Source: Gammaproteobacteria bacterium (GTDB taxonomy: Bacteria > Pseudomonadota > Gammaproteobacteria > Nitrosococcales > Methylophagaceae). Taken from it: a stretch of DNA of 9,207 nucleotides. Shown here piece after piece: positions 1 to 6,895 of this stretch. The notes beneath the pieces were generated by a model that was not told the DNA's origin, ran no database searches, and saw nothing but the letters and a program-made list of their open reading frames with translations. The stretch lies in the NCBI GenBank assembly GCA_002402245.1, contig NVVP01000002.1, forward strand, positions 41,787-50,993, in the 5' to 3' direction. The first letter of the stretch is position 1, and each line of letters begins with the position of its first letter. The position numbers and the translations under genes were made by a program.

Positions 1-390
1 CTTATCAAAGGTGGTGGCGGTGCATTAACACGTGAAAAGATTATTGCCGCAGCCAGTGCTAAATTCGTGTGTATTGCTGATGAAAGCAAATTAGTAAACG
101 TATTGGGTCAATTCCCACTACCTGTTGAAGTAGTGCCGATGGCGCGTAGTTATGTTGCCCGTGAAATCGTCAAAATGGGTGGTCAACCTGTTTACCGTGA
201 TGGTTTTATCACTGATAACAGTAATGTCATTCTTGATGTTCATGGTTGGGATATTATCGAGCCAATGAAATTAGAAAAAGAACTGAATAACATTGTGGGT
301 GTCGTAAGTAACGGCCTCTTCGCAATGCGCCCTGCAGACGTATTATTGCTAGGTAGTGAAAGTGGCACCAAGACTATTTTTGCTAAATAG
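1..390 (+). CDS. rpiA: Ribose-5-phosphate isomerase A, 3' part (left end cut by window)
   Basis: RpiA interconverts ribose 5-phosphate and ribulose 5-phosphate in the non-oxidative pentose phosphate pathway, in the cytoplasm. The reading frame is open from the first base and gives 129 codons before a TAG stop. It begins inside the family hallmark KGGGGALTREK (codons 3-13). The Lys and Glu of this motif (codons 3 and 12) correspond to the active-site Lys94 and Glu103 of the E. coli enzyme. Further family blocks follow: FPLPVEVVPMARS, TDNSNVILDVHG, and a C-terminal GLFAMRPADVLL. By comparison with the E. coli protein (219 aa), about 90 N-terminal residues lie upstream of the window, including the two active-site aspartates. 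An ATG at 67 is internal, because homology continues upstream of it. The gene is followed by an intrinsic terminator, so it probably ends its own transcription unit. Identification is firm; the N-terminus cannot be assessed. Confidence 0.96.
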   Translation, partial: LIKGGGGALTREKIIAAASAKFVCIADESKLVNVLGQFPLPVEVVPMARSYVAREIVKMGGQPVYRDGFITDNSNVILDVHGWDIIEPMKLEKELNNIVGVVSNGLFAMRPADVLLLGSESGTKTIFAK

Positions 391-404
391 TTACTAAAAT
401 AACC

Positions 405-440
405 TTGGCCCTCCATGCTTGATGAAGGGCCAATATTTTT
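405..440 (+). terminator. Intrinsic terminator downstream of rpiA
   Basis: A perfect 8-bp GC-rich stem pairs TTGGCCCT (405-412) with AGGGCCAA (426-433). Beyond one C/A mismatch (413/425), a further 3 bp (CAT 414-416 with ATG 422-424) closes a 5-nt loop. A T-rich tail, TATTTTT, follows at 434-440. It begins 15 nt after the rpiA stop and ends 17 nt before the lolC start. It should insulate rpiA from the Lol genes, at least in part. The tail is only five uninterrupted T residues, so read-through is possible. Confidence 0.85.
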
Positions 441-457
441 AAAGAAGCTAATAACTA

Positions 458-1705
458 ATGTTTAAACCTTTAAGTGTCTTTATCGGCTTACGCTATACGC
501 GTGCCAAACGCCGTAACCACTTCATTTCATTCATATCCCTATCGTCCATGCTGGGCGTTGCACTCGGTGTTGCGGCTTTAATTGTCGTGTTATCAGTGAT
601 GAATGGTTTTGAAAAAGAATTACGTGAACGTATTTTAGGTATGACCTCGCATGCGTTTATTACTGGTGCTGATGGCACACTTAAAGATTGGCAAGTCGTT
701 CAAGATAAAATCCAAGGCTTTGAACATGTATTAGATTCAGCCCCGTTTGTCGAAGGCCAAGCTATGTTGAGCCAAGGTAATCGTGTTCGAGGCAGCTTGA
801 TTCGAGGTGTGGATCCAGCATTAGAAGGCAGAGTATCGACTATTGGTGACAAAGTCATTCAAGGCCGGTTTGATGCTCTACAACCAGGCAGTTTTGGTAT
901 TATTCTGGGTAAAGATTTAGCCATGACAATGGGCGTATCGACCGGGGATAAAATAACCCTTATCACCCCCCATGTCAGCCCTACTCCAGCGGGCATTATG
1001 CCGCGATTAAAACGTCTTAATGTCGTAGGCGTATTTGAAATTGGCATGTATGAATATGATAGTGCGCTTGCCATTATGAATATCGAAGATGCCGGTAAAC
1101 TATTTCGTATTAATAAAAAAGTCTCGGGCTTACGCTTAAAATTAGATGATGTGTTCCAAGCACCTCAAATCACCCGAGACATTATGAAACAACTGCCTGT
1201 TTACTACCGTGCAGCTGACTGGACTTACCAACACGCTAACTTTTTCCGTGCCCTAAAAACAGAAAAAACAGTGATGTTTGTTATTTTAATGTTAATTGTC
1301 GCTGTAGCCGCATTTAATATTGTTTCAACCCTCATCATGATGGTAACGGATAAACAATCCGATGTAGCCATTTTACGTACGCTAGGTATGACACCTAAAG
1401 ATATTATGGTGATATTTATGGTGCAAGGTACCTTAATCGGAATATTTGGCACCCTCATAGGCATTATTGGCGGCGTTGCACTCGCTTTAAATGTTGAAAC
1501 ACTTATTTCTTGGCTAGAATACGCATTGAACTATCAGTTTTTAGATCCTTCTGTTTACTATATTAGTAGTCTACCTTCTGATTTACGCTGGGATGATGTC
1601 ATTACTATTGGTATTTTTGCCTTTATATTGTCATTAATCTCGACTATTTACCCTTCATGGCGTGCAGCCCAAATCAAACCTGCTGAGGCATTACGTTATG
1701 ACTAA
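458..1705 (+). CDS. lolC: Lipoprotein-releasing ABC transporter permease, LolC/LolE family (possibly LolF-type)
   Basis: This is the inner-membrane permease that, with LolD, extracts acylated lipoproteins and hands them to the periplasmic chaperone LolA. At 415 aa it matches the family length (about 400-414). The order is the MacB/FtsX-like fold: TM1 at about 24-49, a large periplasmic domain at about 50-270, then TM2 about 271-296, TM3 about 314-342 and TM4 about 379-400. The start is supported because MFKPLSVFIGLRY aligns end to end with the E. coli LolC N-terminus. LolC-like segments include VLSVMNGFEKEL (44-55), a proline-rich loop at 170-186 where LolC has its LolA-binding Hook, DVAILRTLGMTP (302-313, facing LolD), FMVQG, and the terminal YPSWRAAQIKPAEALRY. 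LolE-like segments include SGLRLKLDDVFQAP (223-236) and FLDPSVYYISSLPSDL (361-376). The ribosome site is a poor AAAGAAG. No second permease follows lolD, so a homodimeric LolF-type complex is possible; a distant paralogue cannot be excluded. Confidence 0.93.
   Translation: MFKPLSVFIGLRYTRAKRRNHFISFISLSSMLGVALGVAALIVVLSVMNGFEKELRERILGMTSHAFITGADGTLKDWQVVQDKIQGFEHVLDSAPFVEGQAMLSQGNRVRGSLIRGVDPALEGRVSTIGDKVIQGRFDALQPGSFGIILGKDLAMTMGVSTGDKITLITPHVSPTPAGIMPRLKRLNVVGVFEIGMYEYDSALAIMNIEDAGKLFRINKKVSGLRLKLDDVFQAPQITRDIMKQLPVYYRAADWTYQHANFFRALKTEKTVMFVILMLIVAVAAFNIVSTLIMMVTDKQSDVAILRTLGMTPKDIMVIFMVQGTLIGIFGTLIGIIGGVALALNVETLISWLEYALNYQFLDPSVYYISSLPSDLRWDDVITIGIFAFILSLISTIYPSWRAAQIKPAEALRYD
1685..1688 (+). 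promoter_or_regulatory. Ribosome binding site of lolD inside the lolC end
   Basis: GAGG at 1685-1688 sits 9 nt before the ATG at 1698. It decides between two in-frame starts. The upstream ATG at 1662 would add 12 residues without homology and has no evident Shine-Dalgarno sequence, whereas the start at 1698 gives a normal LolD N-terminus and a short overlap with the preceding stop. Confidence 0.6.
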
Positions 1706-2375
1706 ACCAATCATCCTTCAATGTCAGCATCTTGCCAAACAATTCTCTGATGGTGGCTTAGACACTGATGTTCTCAGTGATATTAACCTTACCGTCGAAC
1801 AAGGCGAACGATTAGCGATTGTCGGTAGCTCTGGTTCAGGTAAAAGTACCTTATTGCATTTATTAGGTGGCTTAGACGACCCTAGCAGCGGTAGCGTATC
1901 TATTATGGGACAGGATGTGGCCAGCTTATCTGTCAGTGGCTTAAGTACCCTGCGTAATCAAAGCTTGGGTTTTGTCTACCAATTTCACCATTTATTACCT
2001 GAGTTCAGCGCGGTTGAGAATGTCGCTATTCCACTGATTATTGGTGGCGAGCAACCTAAACACGCCCAACAACAAGCCGAAGAATTATTAATTAGAGTAG
2101 GACTAGAGCACCGCTTAATCCATAAACCTAGTGAATTATCCGGTGGTGAACGCCAGCGTGCAGCATTAGCTCGCGCCTTAATTACTAAGCCTAATTGTTT
2201 ACTCGCAGATGAACCAACGGGTAATCTTGATCATCGCACTGCACAAAGTATATTTAAACTTATCTTAGAAATGAATGAGACCTTAAAAACAGCCTTAGTC
2301 ATCGTCACTCATGACCGTGATTTAGCCAATAAGATGGATCGAGTATTGACACTGGTTGATGGTAAATTAGACTAA
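1698..2375 (+). CDS. lolD: Lipoprotein-releasing ABC transporter ATPase LolD
   Basis: LolD is the cytoplasmic ATPase that powers lipoprotein release by the Lol permease. The chosen start gives 225 aa, close to E. coli LolD (233 aa). All ABC signatures are intact: Walker A GSSGSGKST (43-51), Q-loop Gln95 in VYQFHHLLPEF, signature LSGGERQR (147-154), Walker B CLLADE (167-172) with catalytic Glu172, D-loop at Asp178, and switch His205 in VTHD. The FHHLLPEFSAVENV block after the Q-loop is typical of the LolD/MacB branch. The gene overlaps the permease gene by 8 nt (ATGACTAA), so the two are probably translationally coupled and made in matched amounts. The next gene begins 56 nt downstream with no terminator that I can see. 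Assignment to LolD rather than MacB or FtsE rests on the partner gene and the overall sequence. Confidence 0.96.
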   Translation: MTKPIILQCQHLAKQFSDGGLDTDVLSDINLTVEQGERLAIVGSSGSGKSTLLHLLGGLDDPSSGSVSIMGQDVASLSVSGLSTLRNQSLGFVYQFHHLLPEFSAVENVAIPLIIGGEQPKHAQQQAEELLIRVGLEHRLIHKPSELSGGERQRAALARALITKPNCLLADEPTGNLDHRTAQSIFKLILEMNETLKTALVIVTHDRDLANKMDRVLTLVDGKLD

Positions 2376-2431
2376 ATTTATAGTTCCAAGTTAAGTTGAG
2401 CTTCTTTTCAGCCTCAGATAAAGGATGAAAT

Positions 2432-2920
2432 ATGACAAGTTATTATCAACAATACCTCTCACCTATCGGCCCACTTTATCTGCTGACCGATGGTAAGGCT
2501 TTAATAGCGGTCAGTTGGCAACATAGCAGGGATAAAGTAAAACAACACAGTGCTGATCTTGTCGAAGCAAAACATGAAATTTTATCTCAAACACGAGAGC
2601 AGTTAGAACAGTACTTTACTGGACAACGAACCCAGTTCGACTTACCTTTGGCTTTTGCAGGAACCCAATTTCAACAAGCCGCTTGGCATGCCTTATTAAA
2701 CATTCCTTATGGACAAACTCGTTCCTATAAACAACAAGCCCAATCAATCAATAATCCCAAAGCAATGCAGGCCATAGGCCAAGCCAATGGACGCAATCCA
2801 ATCTCTATTATTGTGCCTTGCCATCGAGTGATAGGCCAATCGGGAAAATTAGTGGGTTATGCAGGTGGTTTAGAAAATAAGATGTTTTTGCTAGATTTAG
2901 AAAAAAACAATCAGGTCTAA
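2432..2920 (+). CDS. ogt: Methylated-DNA--protein-cysteine methyltransferase (Ogt/MGMT)
   Basis: This is a suicide DNA repair protein that moves methyl groups from O6-methylguanine (and O4-methylthymine) onto its own cysteine. The 162 aa include an N-terminal ribonuclease-like domain (about 1-75) and a C-terminal DNA-binding domain. The latter carries the PCHRVIG hallmark with acceptor Cys130 and His131, Asn122 eight residues earlier, and Glu157 exactly 27 residues after the cysteine, the same spacing as Cys145-Glu172 of the human enzyme. The catalytic network is therefore complete. YGQTRSYKQQA (93-103) and GYAGGL (142-147) are further family blocks. There is no AraC-like Ada domain, so it is a stand-alone Ogt. 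The start is supported by AAGGA at 2421-2425, 6 nt before the ATG. It lies 56 nt after lolD in the same direction and may be transcribed by read-through. It ends 1 bp from the convergent DUF2062 gene. Confidence 0.95.
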   Translation: MTSYYQQYLSPIGPLYLLTDGKALIAVSWQHSRDKVKQHSADLVEAKHEILSQTREQLEQYFTGQRTQFDLPLAFAGTQFQQAAWHALLNIPYGQTRSYKQQAQSINNPKAMQAIGQANGRNPISIIVPCHRVIGQSGKLVGYAGGLENKMFLLDLEKNNQV

Positions 2921-2921
2921 T

Positions 2922-3446
2922 CTAATCGTTTTTTTTGTTTTTATGTTTACGCTTTAGCCAATTACGAATCACAATTAAACGCCATACTAACCTTAAAGCT
3001 AAGGCACCCAATAAGGCCACCGCTACGCCACAGATAAGGCTACCCACTAAGAAAGGTTGCCAGATGCTCATAAACTCATCGCAAAACCAAGCCCACGATA
3101 AAATAAAACTATGTTGTTCAACCGGCAGCTGCAACACCCACGCACCAACTTTATAAACAAAAAAGTAAATCGGAGCAACCGTCAAAGGATTTGATACCCA
3201 AACAGCAGTAGCGGCAATAGGTAAATTAACGCGCAACCAAATAGCTAATGCAGCTGCAACAAACATCTGCCCTAAAATAGGCATAAAACCAATAAACAGA
3301 CCTAAAGCTAGACCACCTGCAACCGAGCGTCGATTCAAATGCCATAATTTAGGCTCTGTGAGTCGTTGACCAAATCGCTTAAGATGAGGATGATCGCGCA
3401 TCACTTTATGATCAGGCATGATACGTTTAAGGAATTTACGGGGCAT
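2922..3446 (-). CDS. DUF2062 domain membrane protein of unknown function
   Basis: A 174-aa protein recognised as the DUF2062 family by its opening MPRKFLKRIMPDH, the WHLNRRSVAGG block (35-45), IGFMPILGQM (52-61) and LRVNLPIAATAVWVSNPLT (71-89). No biochemical role is established for the family that I know of. Hydrophobic stretches at about 42-70, 78-104 and 130-160 predict an inner-membrane protein. The N-terminal arm (1-40) and the C-terminal tail (RNWLKRKHKNKKND) are strongly basic, which suggests cytoplasmic ends able to meet acidic lipids or nucleic acid; that is inference. The chosen ATG matches the usual family N-terminus. The ribosome site is weak. The gene faces away from comEC across a 45-bp gap and ends 1 bp from ogt on the other strand. 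Related neighbourhoods in other gammaproteobacteria also place a DUF2062 gene beside comEC. Confidence 0.9.
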   Translation of the reverse strand: MPRKFLKRIMPDHKVMRDHPHLKRFGQRLTEPKLWHLNRRSVAGGLALGLFIGFMPILGQMFVAAALAIWLRVNLPIAATAVWVSNPLTVAPIYFFVYKVGAWVLQLPVEQHSFILSWAWFCDEFMSIWQPFLVGSLICGVAVALLGALALRLVWRLIVIRNWLKRKHKNKKND

Positions 3447-3478
3447 TATTGCTCATAATAATAATTAACTTGGTCGTC

Positions 3479-3484
3479 ATTATA
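3479..3484 (-). promoter_or_regulatory. Possible -10 box for the DUF2062 gene
   Basis: Read on the minus strand, 3484 to 3479 is a perfect TATAAT, 32 nt upstream of the DUF2062 ATG. Its position suits a short leader. No good -35 box lies 16-18 bp upstream (the best hexamer, TAGATG at 3507-3502, matches TTGACA at three positions), and there is no extended -10 TG. The region is AT-rich, so chance occurrence is likely enough to keep confidence low. It overlaps the comEC ribosome-binding region. Confidence 0.3.
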
Positions 3485-3491
3485 GGGAAGT

Positions 3492-5759
3492 ATGGTTAAA
3501 ACATCTATGTCATTTATGGCGGGTTGTGTTTTGTTTTTTCAACTCAGTCACATCCCCCATGATAATTGGCTTTGGGCGACTATTCCTGCCCTATTATTAT
3601 TGCTACATCAACATACTAGAATTATTGCCTTTATCCTATTAGGCTGTCTGTGGGCTTTATTACAAACCAGTCTATTCCTTAAGCATAGCCTACCTTCGGA
3701 GTTAGAGGGAAAAGATATTGTTATAAGCGGCGTTATTATTGATCTACCTCAACATTCAACTAATAAAGTAAGGTTTAAATTTAAACTTGATCCTCATAAT
3801 AATCACTCACTGCCTAAAACCATTAGGCTTAATTGGTATTATTCAAAGCAAGATCCTGTGCAAGCCGGCGAACGTTGGCAGTTAACTGTTCGGCTTAAGC
3901 GTCCTAATGGCATGTCTAATCCTGGCAGTTTCGATTATGAAGGCTGGTTATTTCAACAACAAATAGCGGCCACTGGCTATGTAAAACAATCTCAATATAA
4001 TCAACGCTTATCATCTCCGCCTCCCTATGCGATTAATTCCTTACGTCAATCCATCGTATCTCGCTTAGAAAGCCATTTATCCGAGAGTTCACAACTAGGG
4101 TTAATTCAAGGTTTAACCACTGGCTTTCGTGACAATATCAGCACCGCACAGTGGCAGGTTCTACGCAGCACCGGAACTAGTCATTTACTGGCTATTTCTG
4201 GTTTACATATTGGCTTAGCGGCTGCCATAGGGTTTTTCTTATTTAAAACCTTATGGTCAATGCGTGCTAAAAATTTATTACTATTACCCGCCGTTGAATT
4301 TGCAGTGATAGGTGGATTCCTTGTCGCCTTGTTTTATGCGGGCTTAGCGGGATTCTCTATTCCTACTCAACGCGCTTTACTAATGTTAGCAACGGTTATG
4401 ATCGCAGTTTTAATTCGCCGCCCTATCGCACCTTCAGTAATTCTGGCATCAAGTCTATTGATAATCTTGCTGGTCGATCCTTTTGCCGTATTATCCGCCG
4501 GATTTTGGTTATCTTTTTCTGCTGTGGGCCTTATTTTATTTGTCAGTCTTAATAGATTGCCATCGCCTCGCTGGCAATGGTTAAAGATTCATGGCCTTAT
4601 TGCGTTGGGATTAAGCCCATTACTACTGTTATTTTTCCAACAGACCTCGATCATTTCCCCTCTGGCTAACCTGGTCGCCATTCCTTTTATTAGCTTAATT
4701 ATCGTGCCTATTTTATTATTGGCTAGTTTTATGCTCAGTATTTTTGAGCCCTTAGCTTTAATTCTATTTAGTTGTGCCGATAGTTTACTGGGCTATTTTT
4801 GGCCTTTTCTGCAAACACTTTCATCATTAGAATTTGCTAGTTGGTCACCTAAGGCATTACCTTTTTATTACTATATTAGTATTAGCCTTGGCTGCTTAAT
4901 GTTACTTGCACCACGAGGATTTCCTGCAAAATGGTTGGGCATTATCGGTCTATCTCCCCTTCTACTATTTAGTCCTAATAAACCAGATACAGGTGAGTTT
5001 TGGTTTACTTTACTTGATGTTGGCCAAGGTTTATCCGCCGTAATTCAAACTAACTCTCATACTTTAGTATTCGATGCAGGTCCTAAATTTAGTGATTCTT
5101 TTAATACTGGAACAGCAATTGTTCAGCCTTTTTTGCACCATCAAGGTCTTAGCTATATTGATACTCTCATTATTAGTCATGCCGATAATGATCATTTTGG
5201 TGGGGCCTTAGCGCTAATCAATGCTATGCCTGTTAATAACATTCTATCCAGTGTGCCAGAGCTACTACCCGATGCGCTTCCTTGTTACTCAGGTCAATCA
5301 TGGCAATGGGATCAGGTGTCTTTTGAAATATTACATCCTCAGCTTGATGATGCCGGTAGTAAAAATGATTTATCTTGTGTAATTAAAGTCAGCAACCAAA
5401 GTGGTAGCGTACTGTTAACCGGCGATATTGAGCGTTCAACCGAGATGCTATTGATTCAACGTTATGCTGATAAATTGAAATCTACTCTATTGGTAGCGCC
5501 TCATCATGGCAGTAATACCTCATCATCAAGTCTATTTATTAATAGTGTTTCTCCGGAGTGGGTGTTATTCCCTATCGGCTATAAAAACCGTTACCACTTC
5601 CCCAATCCTAAGGTATTGAGTCGTTATCAGCAGCAAAATATTACTCGATTTTCAACGGCTGAAAGCGGAGCTATTGGTCTTCATTTTGGTATCGAATCAA
5701 TTTTAGGTCCCATAGCTTGGAGACAAAAACATCAAAAAATGAAACTAAGGTCGAATTGA
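3492..5759 (+). CDS. comEC: DNA internalization-related competence protein ComEC/Rec2
   Basis: ComEC forms the inner-membrane channel that passes single-stranded DNA into the cytoplasm during natural transformation. At 755 aa it is full length (E. coli YcaI is about the same). Order: N-terminal membrane helices and a DUF4131-type soluble segment (about 10-170, with RPNGMSNPGSFDYE near 137-150), the polytopic competence domain (about 205-470) opening with TGTSHLLAISGLHIGL (227-242), and a C-terminal metallo-beta-lactamase-like domain (about 503-735). The last carries LLDVGQG (507-513), HADNDHFGG (563-571), TGDIE (643-647) and PHHGSN (670-675). His563, Asp565, Asp567, His568, Asp645 and His671 are candidate metal or catalytic residues; the HxDxDH form is normal for ComEC. 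No frameshift or truncation is visible, so a functional channel is plausible, though competence itself cannot be judged from this gene. The start has AGGGAAG only about 3 nt upstream, so the ATG at 3507 is an alternative. Confidence 0.95.
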   Translation: MVKTSMSFMAGCVLFFQLSHIPHDNWLWATIPALLLLLHQHTRIIAFILLGCLWALLQTSLFLKHSLPSELEGKDIVISGVIIDLPQHSTNKVRFKFKLDPHNNHSLPKTIRLNWYYSKQDPVQAGERWQLTVRLKRPNGMSNPGSFDYEGWLFQQQIAATGYVKQSQYNQRLSSPPPYAINSLRQSIVSRLESHLSESSQLGLIQGLTTGFRDNISTAQWQVLRSTGTSHLLAISGLHIGLAAAIGFFLFKTLWSMRAKNLLLLPAVEFAVIGGFLVALFYAGLAGFSIPTQRALLMLATVMIAVLIRRPIAPSVILASSLLIILLVDPFAVLSAGFWLSFSAVGLILFVSLNRLPSPRWQWLKIHGLIALGLSPLLLLFFQQTSIISPLANLVAIPFISLIIVPILLLASFMLSIFEPLALILFSCADSLLGYFWPFLQTLSSLEFASWSPKALPFYYYISISLGCLMLLAPRGFPAKWLGIIGLSPLLLFSPNKPDTGEFWFTLLDVGQGLSAVIQTNSHTLVFDAGPKFSDSFNTGTAIVQPFLHHQGLSYIDTLIISHADNDHFGGALALINAMPVNNILSSVPELLPDALPCYSGQSWQWDQVSFEILHPQLDDAGSKNDLSCVIKVSNQSGSVLLTGDIERSTEMLLIQRYADKLKSTLLVAPHHGSNTSSSSLFINSVSPEWVLFPIGYKNRYHFPNPKVLSRYQQQNITRFSTAESGAIGLHFGIESILGPIAWRQKHQKMKLRSN

Positions 5760-5766
5760 TCGACCT
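5748..5766 (+). other. Perfect hairpin across the comEC stop codon
   Basis: AGGTCGA (5748-5754) pairs perfectly with TCGACCT (5760-5766) around the 5-nt loop ATTGA, and the loop contains the comEC TGA stop (5757-5759). No T-run follows directly, so it is not by itself an intrinsic terminator. It could protect the 3' end of the comEC message or affect termination of translation. CGAC (5761-5764) could alternatively pair with GTCG (5769-5772). The structure is read from sequence only. Confidence 0.5.
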
Positions 5767-5792
5767 ACGTCGTTTCATCCGCCCCTTTTTTC

Positions 5793-5816
5793 ACGTATTA
5801 TAAGCATACGTTTTTT
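5793..5816 (+). terminator. Probable intrinsic terminator between comEC and exbB
   Basis: ACGTAT (5793-5798) pairs with ATACGT (5806-5811) around a 7-nt loop, and the 3' arm runs into six T residues (5811-5816). The stem has only two GC pairs out of six, so it is weak. An outer CGCC (5780-5783) and GGCG (5817-5820) could also pair around it, leaving an unpaired T-rich internal loop. It lies 33 nt after the comEC stop and 21 nt before exbB, and would partly separate comEC from the lipid A operon. Confidence 0.5.
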
Positions 5817-5837
5817 GGCGAATAGAGATGATGAATT

Positions 5838-6467
5838 ATGCTGGAGTTTTTTAAAGCAGGTGGCCTACTTATGTGGCCTTTATACGCTTGCTCGATTATT
5901 GCTTTTGGAATTATTGCTGAACGGTTCTGGAGCTTACAAGTTCAACGAATTTCACCTGCTGATTTAATGCCTAAAATATGGAAATGGTTAAAGCATGACC
6001 AAGTGGATGCTAATCATATAAAAATGCTGCAAGATAATTCTCCCTTAGGCCAAATATTAGCCGCGGGTTTACTCAACCGAGATGCATCTCGTGATATCAC
6101 CAAAGAGAGTATTGAAGATACTGGCCGCCATGTCACACTGCAACTCGAACGTAACCTTAATACCTTAGGCACCATTGCTGCCATCACACCATTATTAGGT
6201 TTATTAGGCACAGTCATCGGCATGATTAAAGTATTTGCGGTGATTACCACTGAAGGTGTCGGTAACCCCGAAACATTAGCAGGCGGTATTTCTGAAGCAT
6301 TGATTACCACTGCAATGGGCTTAACTGTCGCGATACCCAGCCTGATTTTTTATCGCCTATTTCGCGGTAAGATTAATGCATTAGTAGTTGATATGGAGCA
6401 AAAATCCATTCAATTAATTGAAATATTGCATGGTGAACGTGGTCCAGTGCCTAAAAAGGACGACTAA
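5838..6467 (+). CDS. exbB: MotA/TolQ/ExbB family proton-channel protein
   Basis: ExbB-type proteins form the ring of a proton-driven inner-membrane motor, with ExbD inside it. The 209 aa show three membrane helices: about 8-28 (GGLLMWPLYACSIIAFGII), about 107-133 and about 153-175. The family signature TPLLGLLGTVIGMI spans 117-130, and SEALITTAMGLTVAIPSLIFY (152-172) is the third-helix block. The region between helix 1 and helix 2 is the usual cytoplasmic loop. The start gives the typical MLEFFKAGG N-terminus; the ribosome site is poor (AGAG at 5824-5827, 10 nt upstream). It overlaps exbD by 1 nt and heads an operon with msbA and lpxK. No TonB or TolA gene is in view, so the client of this motor is not defined. 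TolQ is an alternative name, but gene context (no tolR-tolA-tolB) favours the ExbB-like group found beside lpxK in other gammaproteobacteria. Confidence 0.9.
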   Translation: MLEFFKAGGLLMWPLYACSIIAFGIIAERFWSLQVQRISPADLMPKIWKWLKHDQVDANHIKMLQDNSPLGQILAAGLLNRDASRDITKESIEDTGRHVTLQLERNLNTLGTIAAITPLLGLLGTVIGMIKVFAVITTEGVGNPETLAGGISEALITTAMGLTVAIPSLIFYRLFRGKINALVVDMEQKSIQLIEILHGERGPVPKKDD

Positions 6468-6895
6468 TGAAATTATCAGCCAATAAAGTAGAAGAACCTG
6501 ATCTAAATTTAACCCCAATGATTGACGTGGTTTTTTTACTGTTGCTGTTCTTTATGGTGTCAACCAGCTTTATTCGCGAAAGCTCATTAAAAGTAGATTT
6601 GCCCGAAGCGACAGGACAAGCATTAGCAGAACAAGATGCAGCAATTGACATCATTATCAATGCACAAGGTCAATTTGTGATCAATGATGTGACATTAGAA
6701 AACCCAAGTTCAGAGCAATTATCAGCACAGCTTAAACAGGCTGTGGGGGATGATAATACCGATCCTCATATTATTATTAGTGCCGATTCAGCCACTGAAT
6801 ATCAAAATATTGTCACCGCGATGGATGTAGCTCAACAACTAGGTTACACCCGATTAACTCTTGCCACACGGCAAACATCAAAAGATAATCAATGA
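6467..6895 (+). CDS. exbD: ExbD/TolR family biopolymer transport protein
   Basis: ExbD is the stator-rotor partner of ExbB, with one membrane helix and a periplasmic domain. At 142 aa it is normal for the family. A short cytoplasmic N-terminus leads into LNLTPMIDVVFLLLLFFMV (13-31), where Asp20 is the conserved proton-carrying aspartate (Asp25 of E. coli ExbD). The rest (about 40-142) is a periplasmic domain ending in a family-like segment, TEYQNIVTAMDVAQQLGYTRL. The start overlaps the exbB stop in TAATG, with a good AAGGA at 6456-6460, 6 nt upstream. The stop overlaps the msbA start in ATGA. The tight coupling on both sides suggests that ExbB, ExbD and MsbA are made together. Confidence 0.92.
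   Translation: MKLSANKVEEPDLNLTPMIDVVFLLLLFFMVSTSFIRESSLKVDLPEATGQALAEQDAAIDIIINAQGQFVINDVTLENPSSEQLSAQLKQAVGDDNTDPHIIISADSATEYQNIVTAMDVAQQLGYTRLTLATRQTSKDNQ

Noticed and set aside
554..1484. 13-nt direct repeat GGCGTTGCACTCG at 554-566 and 1472-1484 in the Lol permease gene
   Set aside because: Both copies encode Gly-Val-Ala-Leu in membrane helices; coincidence from similar residues and codons.
1662..1697. Upstream in-frame ATG for lolD at 1662
   Set aside because: The added 12 residues do not resemble LolD, and there is no ribosome site before it; GAGG supports the start at 1698.
2376..2431. Possible promoter before ogt (TTGAGC at 2396 with GATAAA at 2417)
   Set aside because: The spacing is only 15 bp and the -10 candidate runs into the ribosome binding site, so a transcript would start too late. 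Read-through from lolD is simpler.
2444..2456. DnaA-box-like TTATCAACA near the start of ogt
   Set aside because: One mismatch, a single copy, inside a coding region, with no AT-rich unwinding region or further boxes.
5772..5801. Possible exbB promoter (TATTAT at 5796 with TTTCAT at 5773)
   Set aside because: The -35 hexamer matches the consensus poorly, and the -10 candidate lies inside the terminator-like stem. AT-rich sequence makes such hits common.
6241..6312. 12-nt direct repeat TGATTACCACTG at 6241-6252 and 6301-6312 in exbB
   Set aside because: Both copies are in frame and encode Ile-Thr-Thr within conserved family blocks. No other repeat units are present.
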